Shown here in pieces: positions 30,235-36,070 of a stretch of 36,070 nt of DNA (within the stretch, counting starts at the first letter, position 1; each line of letters starts with the position of its first letter). This DNA is from Clostridiales bacterium (lineage in GTDB: Bacteria > Bacillota > Clostridia > Lachnospirales > WQUN01), in NCBI GenBank assembly GCA_031270945.1, contig JAISWZ010000436.1, positions 1-36,070 of the forward strand, in the 5' to 3' direction. Both the position numbers and the translations under genes were made by a program. The notes below the pieces were generated by a model. That model was not told where the DNA came from, ran no database searches, and saw only the letters and a list, made by a program, of their open reading frames with translations.

Positions 30235-31008
30235 CTATCTGGCATATTTCATGATCTCGCTGTACCCCACATCAGGATGGGTATATCGCCTTCTCTTTTG
30301 CGTCTTGTCACCGTCATTTATCGCCCGCTTAGGGCAATGCTGCAAGCATGCCAGGCAGCTCTCGCATTTGTCTCCAAAGGTTGGCTTGCCTTCAGACATG
30401 TCAATGTTCTGGACCGGGCAAATGTTGGCGCAGATGCCGCAGGATAGGCAGTCGTCGCTTACGTTGAAGCTTTTGGCCTTTTCAGCGAAGAGCGGGACAT
30501 TTTTGCCATGCAACTTGTCTACGAACTTAAAGCCCTTTCCTGTCTCGTTTTCCTTTTTCTCTGCGATAGCCTCAATCAAAGGGACAGCCTTTTCGTCCGT
30601 CTTGCGGGTGATCTCCTGAACATCCTCTTTCATCTCGTAAAAGGTCACCGCGTTCTTGAACATTTTGAGACCAGCCCCGTAGTTCAGGGAAATTCCCTGC
30701 TGAGAAAGCAAGCGCTTAGCTTGGGGCACCGAATTTCCTATAATCCCGCCAAATGTCGGAGCAACGAAAACATATGTCTGACCTTGGGCAGGAAACCTGG
30801 CTTTTGTCAAAAATTTGGAGACTATAGCTGGCAGCCCCCAGAAGTAAACTGGGAACACAAACCCCAGCCGATCCAGATCCTTGGGGATGCTCAAGTCAGT
30901 GTTGGCCCTGATCGAGACGAGCTCGCAATCGCCAACGCGCTCCCCTATCTTTTCTGCCAAATGCAGGCTGTTGCCTGTTCCTGTGAAGAAATATATCCGG
31001 TTTTTCAT
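30235..31008 (-). CDS. EFR1-type flavodoxin-ferredoxin fusion
   Basis: The 257-residue protein joins an N-terminal flavodoxin domain (FFTGTGNSLHLAEKI binds the FMN phosphate; FPVYFWGLPAIV follows) to a C-terminal double 4Fe-4S ferredoxin domain (CLSCGICANICPV and CESCLACLQHCPK). It should shuttle electrons between FMN and iron-sulfur clusters in the cytoplasm. ATG 31008 overlaps the stop of the Rrf2 regulator by four bases; the in-frame codons further up lie inside that gene. The pair Rrf2 plus EFR1 ferredoxin is common in clostridia and suggests redox or iron-sulfur responsive control. Physiological partner unknown. Confidence 0.88.
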   Translation of the reverse strand: MKNRIYFFTGTGNSLHLAEKIGERVGDCELVSIRANTDLSIPKDLDRLGFVFPVYFWGLPAIVSKFLTKARFPAQGQTYVFVAPTFGGIIGNSVPQAKRLLSQQGISLNYGAGLKMFKNAVTFYEMKEDVQEITRKTDEKAVPLIEAIAEKKENETGKGFKFVDKLHGKNVPLFAEKAKSFNVSDDCLSCGICANICPVQNIDMSEGKPTFGDKCESCLACLQHCPKRAINDGDKTQKRRRYTHPDVGYSEIMKYAR

Positions 31009-31463
31009 TTCGCATGCCCTTTCTGGGCGCAATCCTGGCAGGGGTTTTCCCCGTCCCCAATGTCTTTCAGGGTAACGCCTTTTAGCGAATTCTTCATTGC
31101 GTCAGCCGCGTTGCCTATAAAGCCCTCTACGCGCTTCTTCATGGCTTCTACATGATCGTTCTGGCAGTTGCTTCTATGGATCTTGAAAAGCGGACTATCC
31201 TGCTCAACCGCCTGGAAAATGTCAAGCAGAGTAATCTCCGACGCTGGCCTGGCAAGCATGCTCCCTCCCCCCGCTCCTTCCTTTGTTGCCGTAATCCCTG
31301 CGGAGCTAAGGCGCTTGAGCGTTTTTACAGCCGTGGCAAAAGGGATGTTGGCGTATTCAGCCAGGGCTTTGGTTGGCACAATGGGATCTCCCGTGGCCTC
31401 AGCCAGGGAGTTGATGATCACAAGCAGTGTGATGCCTTGGGTAAAGGCGCTGGAATAGCCCAT
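31005..31463 (-). CDS. Rrf2-family redox/iron-sulfur regulator
   Basis: The 152-residue protein has the Rrf2 winged helix: residues 1-25 helix 1, IVPTKALAEYANIPFATAVKTLKRLSSAGI as the recognition unit, then KEGAGGGSMLA as the wing and ITLLDIFQAVEQ as the dimer helix. Rrf2 proteins such as IscR, NsrR and RsrR bind a cluster through three cysteines; here only NC in the sensor part and a C-terminal CQDC are present, so a cluster may be bound in a variant way or not at all. AAAGGAGG precedes the ATG. Upstream are a TTGACA box and a palindrome likely to be its operator. It heads the operon with the flavodoxin-ferredoxin. Confidence 0.88.
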   Translation of the reverse strand: MGYSSAFTQGITLLVIINSLAEATGDPIVPTKALAEYANIPFATAVKTLKRLSSAGITATKEGAGGGSMLARPASEITLLDIFQAVEQDSPLFKIHRSNCQNDHVEAMKKRVEGFIGNAADAMKNSLKGVTLKDIGDGENPCQDCAQKGHAK

Positions 31464-31484
31464 TTCGGTTCCTCCTTTCTAGCT

Positions 31485-31524
31485 ATACTAGATATGTTTT
31501 ATATTTAGTATGGTTAGTTGTCAA
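31485..31524 (-). promoter_or_regulatory. Promoter and likely operator of the Rrf2 operon
   Basis: On the minus strand a perfect TTGACA (31519-31524) is followed at 15 bases by TATAAA or at 17 by TAAAAC. The inverted repeat ATACTA-N15-TAGTAT overlaps the -10 region and the start side. A palindrome of this size over the promoter suits autorepression by the dimeric Rrf2 protein; this is an inference. Confidence 0.55.
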
Positions 31525-31727
31525 GAGAAATATTTGCGGGGCATGGGATGCAAAGGGCAGAGCGCCGGAGGGTCGTGATTCAATCTATGATTTTGTTTCA
31601 GGCATGATGCAAAGGCAGATAGGCCGATAGGCGTGGCGAGGGCATAGCTCAAGGGCGGATACAATTCCCGTGAAAGCAAAAGGCTGTGCTTTAGTTTAAT
31701 TACTGTATGCTTAACATTTTATGTTAT

Positions 31728-31760
31728 TTGAATTCGTGCCACACTGTGGCACGAATTCAA
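31728..31760. repeat. Perfect 16-base-arm palindrome, unit 1
   Basis: TTGAATTCGTGCCACA (31728-31743) and TGTGGCACGAATTCAA (31745-31760) are perfect inverse complements around a single C. Confidence 0.95.
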
Positions 31761-31883
31761 GTGGGCGCATTATTTCCTGATTATGGGACTAAATTAATCT
31801 TTCCAGGAGGCAAGACCTGCGAATCCCGTCCAAGCAAAAGGCTATGCTTGTGTTTAATTACTGTTTGCTTAACATTCTATGTT

Positions 31884-31920
31884 ATTTGAATTCGTGCCAC
31901 GCTGTGGCACGAATTCAAAT
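31884..31920. repeat. Perfect 17-base-arm palindrome, unit 2
   Basis: ATTTGAATTCGTGCCAC (31884-31900) and its inverse complement (31904-31920) flank a GCT loop. The only interior difference from unit 1 (A to G at the loop-closing position) would turn an A-U pair into G-U in RNA. Confidence 0.95.
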
Positions 31921-32150
31921 ATTCTCATTATTGTCTATTAATGGTTTGCGTTATGTTTTATTAAGGAGACAAGCTCTACTAATCTCGTCCAAGCAAAGGC
32001 AGTGCTTGTTATAGCTCCCCAAAGACTGCTACAATGCAAAAAGACCACGCATTTGCGCCATGCAAGGCCCTATGCGCCATTTTTCAAGTAGTCTCATTTT
32101 CATCCCTTTAGTAATGCGCCTCGTAGCTCCAAGGCGGACTTTAGGTTATT

Positions 32151-32175
32151 TCAAGTTTTATCAATATTTCGACAC
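32151..32175 (+). repeat. Dispersed repeat, copy 3
   Basis: It reads TCAAGTTTTATCAATATTTC then GACAC, 24 of 25 bases as in the copy at 266-290, more than 31 kb away. Confidence 0.7.
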
Positions 32176-32234
32176 TTAGGCCTGGAAGGGTTTTTAATCA
32201 GTTTCGCGCCAAAGCCTCACCATCCGCGCAGCGC

Positions 32235-32264
32235 AAAAAGGCCGCGCATGCGCCATGCGCGGCC
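32235..32264 (-). terminator. Terminator of the dockerin-protein gene
   Basis: GGCCGCGCATG (32240-32250) and CATGCGCGGCC (32254-32264) form a perfect 11-base stem with a 3-base loop; on the minus strand TTTTT follows. It lies about 160 bases after the stop of the large minus-strand gene. Confidence 0.8.
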
Positions 32265-32423
32265 CTCTCCCTAATTGGTCGAACCATTGAAATCCTTTAA
32301 CATTGCCCCTCCCAGGGATCCATCGCTAAAGGCGAAGGATATCACGTCTTCTCCTTGCACATAGTTCCTAATGGCCCCCTGCGCCTGATTTACGAATGGC
32401 CTAAAACTCAAGAAATGGTATAA

Positions 32424-35400
32424 TTACGAGTCTTTACCCAGGGTAACGGGCCATCCAGCGAAATATTGACGCAACCTCGCAAGGTCTGCTCGATCAAAAA
32501 TGCCATTGGCATTAACATCAGCTGCCAACTCGTTGATGGTAACAGCCCAGCCTGCAAAATATTGACGCAGTCGCGCAAGATCTGCTCGACTAACTTCGCC
32601 ATTGCTATCTACATCGCCATAAACTATTTCGTTATCATCGGTGGAATTCTCTTTAAAACCTATACTTACTTCGACTTCCGTATAAAGCGATGAGCCGGAA
32701 AGTGATAATGCTACTTTGATTATTCCGGGAAGCTGTGGCGAAACATGGATATATGCCGTACCGTCAGTGTTGACAATTGCACTTGCGGCTACTGTTGCAA
32801 TATTCGGGTCATTTGAAAAGGCTAATATCGTTTTTCCTGATGCGGCGGCAGCAGGAGATATTTGCACTTTAATATTGGCCCCCTCAGAATCAAAATCAAC
32901 GTTAATTCCACTTGCGTTTATTGTTTTCGGTTCAAGTGAGACACTCACAACTTGATTGTATGCCGAAGAAATCTTAACGCCAGCATAGCTCTCTACATTA
33001 GCAGAGATTCCAACATTGACACTTGTCGAGGTTAATTCTTCACTTGGCAAGAACCTGAATATCGAGGCGAACCCATTTTCAGCATTTTGGGCTTGAATGC
33101 TGCCACTGATTAATGAACCATTTTGTGCTACTGCTACCTCGCCGTTTAGGGAAGATATCTTCATATACTTGCTAAAAGTGATTTCCACAGCTTCAGGATA
33201 AGCGGCTACATTAACAACTGTCGGCGCGACAAGTGATTTCATGCCGACATTCACATCAACCTGAGGAGGAGGCACAGGCATCCAATCGCTGTATGTCGTT
33301 TCGTAACCAGCAAGCTCATACTTGACTTGCCATAAGCCTTCTGGAACGTCCCAGGCATAAGCTCCCAACGCATCAGTATAGAGAGGATTTTCCTGGTCGT
33401 ATTCCGTTGCGTCCCAAACAATAGGACTGCCATTGTCAGATTCTTTGTAGTATATAGTGGTTTTTACATCAAGCAACCTGTTGCTGTCAACTGCTTCATA
33501 AACGTATCCTGAAGGGTCAATCGCGTATTTCGGATTGAAATAGATAGCTTTCTTCGCTATTTCTTTTTCAATTCTTTCAATTAAGCTTTCACCTTTGAAT
33601 CCTCTTTTAGACAATTGATTAATTATATCTCGCAAAAGATCGTTTGAGATATTCTTGGAGGCCTTATTCATAGCCTTTACTGTGTTTTCCATTTCTTTTT
33701 CTAGCTTCTTTTTCAGTATAACATCTAATTTACCTATAAGAAAATTCGGGTCATCTGATATGGAATAAGATTTACTAATATATTTATTAATTTCACTAAA
33801 CACAGAATTCTGCTTGCTTACAAGATCATACATTTCCAGTTTCGCTTTTATGGAAGTAAGCTCCCAGTATTCTGCGCTCCCTCTTTCAACTGCGTCCATA
33901 GCGGTCTCGATATAGTTGTTCAAGGCAACATAAACTGTATCCTCTTGGTGCCTTTCTGGCAAGTCAGTCAATACATTAAGCAATTTTTGGGTTTCTTCAT
34001 ATACATCCTTTAAATCGCTTGAATCGTTTGAATCGCCCAGGATTTTAGAAGAAGATGAGAATCTCATATTTTGCTGTGCCGTGTTTTGCCCCTCTGCTGT
34101 GCCTATGCCAGTTCGTAATAATGTATAAAGGCCGTTATCTTGATAAATGTAAATTTCTTGGCATGCGTAGCCTATATTTTCCCTCATAAGATATATAGGG
34201 TCATATACTATATAGCAGTTGCGCCCTTCATAAGTGGTTCTCCCATAGCTTCCAGTGTAAGAAAATGTGACGTTAGGTTCATATTCACGCAAATAGTAGA
34301 ACTCCGTTGAGTCGTCGAACATTACTTTGCTTTGATAACCTACTAAATCAGAATTAGCATCATCATAGCTAGTTTGGAGAGATACTGACGTTTCTCGAAA
34401 TGCATTTAATTCGTCCTTAGTGTATTCAACGCTTATAACACCCGGAACATAATTGTAAAAACCAGTAGCGACATACGCCTTTTTCTTGGGATCCCAATTC
34501 GCGGACAGTTTAACTATTCCATCCGATTTAGTGCTAATAATATTGACCTCGTCAAGTTTTGCTTCTTCATTAAATTTAACGACAAAAGTGAATGAACTAT
34601 TGCCTGCCCAAGTTATTACAGGACGAGCATCAGAAAGCGAAAGCAAGTCATACACTTTATTACGAAAATACATGTTGCATTCCTGCATTTCAATAGCGTC
34701 TTGTCTATATGTTATGAATGAGGCGACTTTCGTTTCAATGCTATTTGATGTAATTTTTGATTCTACTTTGAATAAATCGCCTTGCTGAGGATTGTCAAGC
34801 GTGATAATCAAGCCATACCTTCCGGTTTTTGATGATGCTACACTGCCGACGTTAACTCCATCCAAAGATACAGTCACTATTCTTTCTGGCGTGGTGATAC
34901 CAGAAACAGTAAAAGTATTGCTTGATGTTTCGTCAGGCAGTTCGATAGTAAGAAGCTCTTCTCCCATATTGACAATTCCTATGATCTCCGTCTTAGAAAT
35001 GCCAGAATAGCTGTAGATGATCTGAGCATATGAAAGAAGGTAATCTGAACCAGACATAGGCATTACAGCAAAAGACACATTCCCTGAAGTCTGGTTTAAA
35101 GGGATATAAATGTAGCCACTTTCATCGGCAACAGCATCAATAGATTTACCATTTAGCTTGAATGTGTTCACTATCAATATTGAAGTTGATGGAATTTTTA
35201 TTTTAAGTTGCATATTTGAAATATACTGTTTTGCTTCTTCCTTGAAATCATATTTAATGTTCATATTTACATAACCTGACGTTGTTGTCGTGCTTATTGA
35301 TGTATGATACGCAGTCGAATTTCTTGCGAGATAACGGTCTATCGTATCAGCTATCCCTGCTATCCTTGCTGTATATTTAATCTCATTGTCTATTGCGTAA

Positions 35401-36070
35401 ATTGATGAAAAAGAATCGACTGAATCAAGGATAAATGTCCCTTTGAAACCTTCGAATGCTCTTGTTCCAATCCTGTTTACGCTGTCAGGTATAGTTACAG
35501 TGCTGATTGAGGAAGAATTGTATATAGCGTACTCTGGTATTTCTGGTATGCCTTGCTCAAATGTAACAGACAACAGGTTTTGTGCTCCTGTTGTGCATCC
35601 TGTTGAGGATCCTGAGCTTCTCATTGTGGCAACAGATTTCGGTATATACAAGCTTGAAATCCGCGTATTGGAGATAAAACTGGATCCTATGGTCTTTACG
35701 CCATTTCCCAAGGTTATCATCGAAAGATTTATGCAATTAGAAAATGCACTCGCCCCGATGCTTTCTAAGCTATTCGGCAAAGCAATGCTTAATAGTCCGC
35801 TGCATCCCTGAAATGAGTAATTCCCGATATGCGTGAGACTCTCGGACCAGATGATAGATGTAAGTCCAGAACACCCGGAAAATGCATAGTTTTCAATCTT
35901 GCTTAAACTATTCGGAAGTAAAAGGCTTCTGCCAAGCCCCGAGCAGTCGTAGAAGGCGGCGTTGCCGATGGACTCCAGGGTGCTGGGGAGCAGGATTTCC
36001 TTGAGGCCCTCGCAGTTTCTGAATGCGTTGGCCGGGATGGCGGTCACGCCTTCGGGGACTGTGATGGAAA
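32424..36070 (-). CDS. Large secreted LRR/Ig-like protein with C-terminal dockerin (5' end missing)
   Basis: The frame runs off the right edge, so only the C-terminal 1,215 or so residues are seen. They begin with BspA-type leucine-rich units (IP-SV-IG--AF pattern, about 9-230 of the visible part). Next come a beta-rich region of about 300 residues, a helical, partly coiled segment (about 640-800), a carboxypeptidase-regulatory-like domain (YEAVDSNRLLDVKTTIYY to WQVKYELAGY), a Big-type domain with VEITFSKYM, and an Ig-like domain. A type I dockerin ends the protein: two calcium loops, DVDSNGEVSRADLARLRQYF and DVNANGIFDRADLARLRQYF, almost identical. It should be exported and bind a cohesin on a scaffold or cell surface. 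No catalytic domain is visible; an adhesion role is plausible. It ends in its own terminator. Confidence 0.85.
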   Translation of the reverse strand, partial: SITVPEGVTAIPANAFRNCEGLKEILLPSTLESIGNAAFYDCSGLGRSLLLPNSLSKIENYAFSGCSGLTSIIWSESLTHIGNYSFQGCSGLLSIALPNSLESIGASAFSNCINLSMITLGNGVKTIGSSFISNTRISSLYIPKSVATMRSSGSSTGCTTGAQNLLSVTFEQGIPEIPEYAIYNSSSISTVTIPDSVNRIGTRAFEGFKGTFILDSVDSFSSIYAIDNEIKYTARIAGIADTIDRYLARNSTAYHTSISTTTTSGYVNMNIKYDFKEEAKQYISNMQLKIKIPSTSILIVNTFKLNGKSIDAVADESGYIYIPLNQTSGNVSFAVMPMSGSDYLLSYAQIIYSYSGISKTEIIGIVNMGEELLTIELPDETSSNTFTVSGITTPERIVTVSLDGVNVGSVASSKTGRYGLIITLDNPQQGDLFKVESKITSNSIETKVASFITYRQDAIEMQECNMYFRNKVYDLLSLSDARPVITWAGNSSFTFVVKFNEEAKLDEVNIISTKSDGIVKLSANWDPKKKAYVATGFYNYVPGVISVEYTKDELNAFRETSVSLQTSYDDANSDLVGYQSKVMFDDSTEFYYLREYEPNVTFSYTGSYGRTTYEGRNCYIVYDPIYLMRENIGYACQEIYIYQDNGLYTLLRTGIGTAEGQNTAQQNMRFSSSSKILGDSNDSSDLKDVYEETQKLLNVLTDLPERHQEDTVYVALNNYIETAMDAVERGSAEYWELTSIKAKLEMYDLVSKQNSVFSEINKYISKSYSISDDPNFLIGKLDVILKKKLEKEMENTVKAMNKASKNISNDLLRDIINQLSKRGFKGESLIERIEKEIAKKAIYFNPKYAIDPSGYVYEAVDSNRLLDVKTTIYYKESDNGSPIVWDATEYDQENPLYTDALGAYAWDVPEGLWQVKYELAGYETTYSDWMPVPPPQVDVNVGMKSLVAPTVVNVAAYPEAVEITFSKYMKISSLNGEVAVAQNGSLISGSIQAQNAENGFASIFRFLPSEELTSTSVNVGISANVESYAGVKISSAYNQVVSVSLEPKTINASGINVDFDSEGANIKVQISPAAAASGKTILAFSNDPNIATVAASAIVNTDGTAYIHVSPQLPGIIKVALSLSGSSLYTEVEVSIGFKENSTDDNEIVYGDVDSNGEVSRADLARLRQYFAGWAVTINELAADVNANGIFDRADLARLRQYFAGWPVTLGKDS

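Larger units (their letters stand above)
31673..32008. repeat. 158-bp tandem repeat with palindrome and small stem
   Basis: Unit 1 starts at 31673, unit 2 at 31831 and a truncated unit 3 at 31990. Each unit begins with a small stem (AAAGCA/TGCTTT in unit 1, CAAGCA/TGCTTG in units 2 and 3, loops of 7-8 bases rich in AAGGC). Units 1 and 2 then share TTTAATTACTGT, GCTTAACATT and a long palindrome; unit 3 lacks it. Confidence 0.9.
31525..32423. other. Intergenic region with structured tandem repeat
   Basis: No gene is supported in these 900 bases. They hold 2.3 copies of a 158-bp repeat with a strong palindrome (31673-32008), one copy of the TCAATATTTCGACA repeat (32151-32175) and the terminator of the dockerin gene (32235-32264). 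A frame at 31707-31889 only reads through the palindrome. Confidence 0.65.

Noticed and set aside
31731..31920. Vector or linker contamination, because GAATTC (EcoRI) occurs in both palindromes
   Set aside because: The palindrome is embedded in a diverged 158-bp tandem repeat with paired changes, which a cloning artefact would not show.

Overview
The window looks like a chromosomal segment of an anaerobic, gut- or biomass-associated clostridial (Firmicutes) bacterium. The evidence is strong AGGAGG ribosome-binding sites, many stem-plus-U-tract terminators, an oxygen-sensitive glycyl radical enzyme inside a bacterial microcompartment (BMC) locus, a Rrf2 regulator paired with a flavodoxin-ferredoxin, an LplB/YtcP-type sugar importer, and a large secreted protein ending in a type I dockerin. 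The species cannot be named from the sequence alone. I saw no tRNA, rRNA, CRISPR array or intact transposase.

Left part (1-11 kb): accessory and housekeeping genes, mostly on the minus strand. These are a small two-repeat AP2-like DNA-binding protein with a decayed third repeat, an ECF sigma factor overlapping a membrane-anchored partner (probable anti-sigma), an MreB-family actin and a ZIP metal transporter. They are followed on the plus strand by an AttH/CrtC-like lipocalin protein and an AlkD-type DNA glycosylase in which an expected tryptophan is arginine. Long intergenic stretches are full of short tandem arrays and a dispersed inverted-repeat family ending in GCATATCCCAA.

Centre (11-23.6 kb): a glycyl-radical-enzyme microcompartment of the fucose/rhamnose 1,2-propanediol type (GRM5-like). 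A first plus-strand block carries the diol dehydratase, its radical SAM activase and a PduU-like shell protein. A minus-strand DeoR regulator follows. A second plus-strand block carries a class II (fuculose/rhamnulose-phosphate) aldolase, CoA-acylating aldehyde dehydrogenase, zinc alcohol dehydrogenase, four BMC-H shell proteins, PduL, an EutN vertex protein, PduS and a PduT-like tandem shell protein. The inferred route is deoxysugar phosphate to lactaldehyde, 1,2-propanediol, propionaldehyde, then propionyl-CoA/propionyl-phosphate and propanol, with cofactors recycled inside the shell. Aldolase (C-terminus), aldehyde dehydrogenase, alcohol dehydrogenase and PduL (N-termini) carry closely similar encapsulation helices; the glycyl radical enzyme does not.

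Right part (25-36 kb): a three-gene oligosaccharide ABC importer (two permeases and a DUF3502-type lipoprotein, no ATPase), plausibly the feeder of the BMC. Next are a zinc-ribbon/CFI-box protein behind a four-copy 44-bp repeat, a Rrf2-EFR1 ferredoxin operon, a 158-bp tandem repeat with a nearly perfect palindrome and a co-varying stem, and the 3' part of a giant LRR/Ig/dockerin protein that runs off the right edge.
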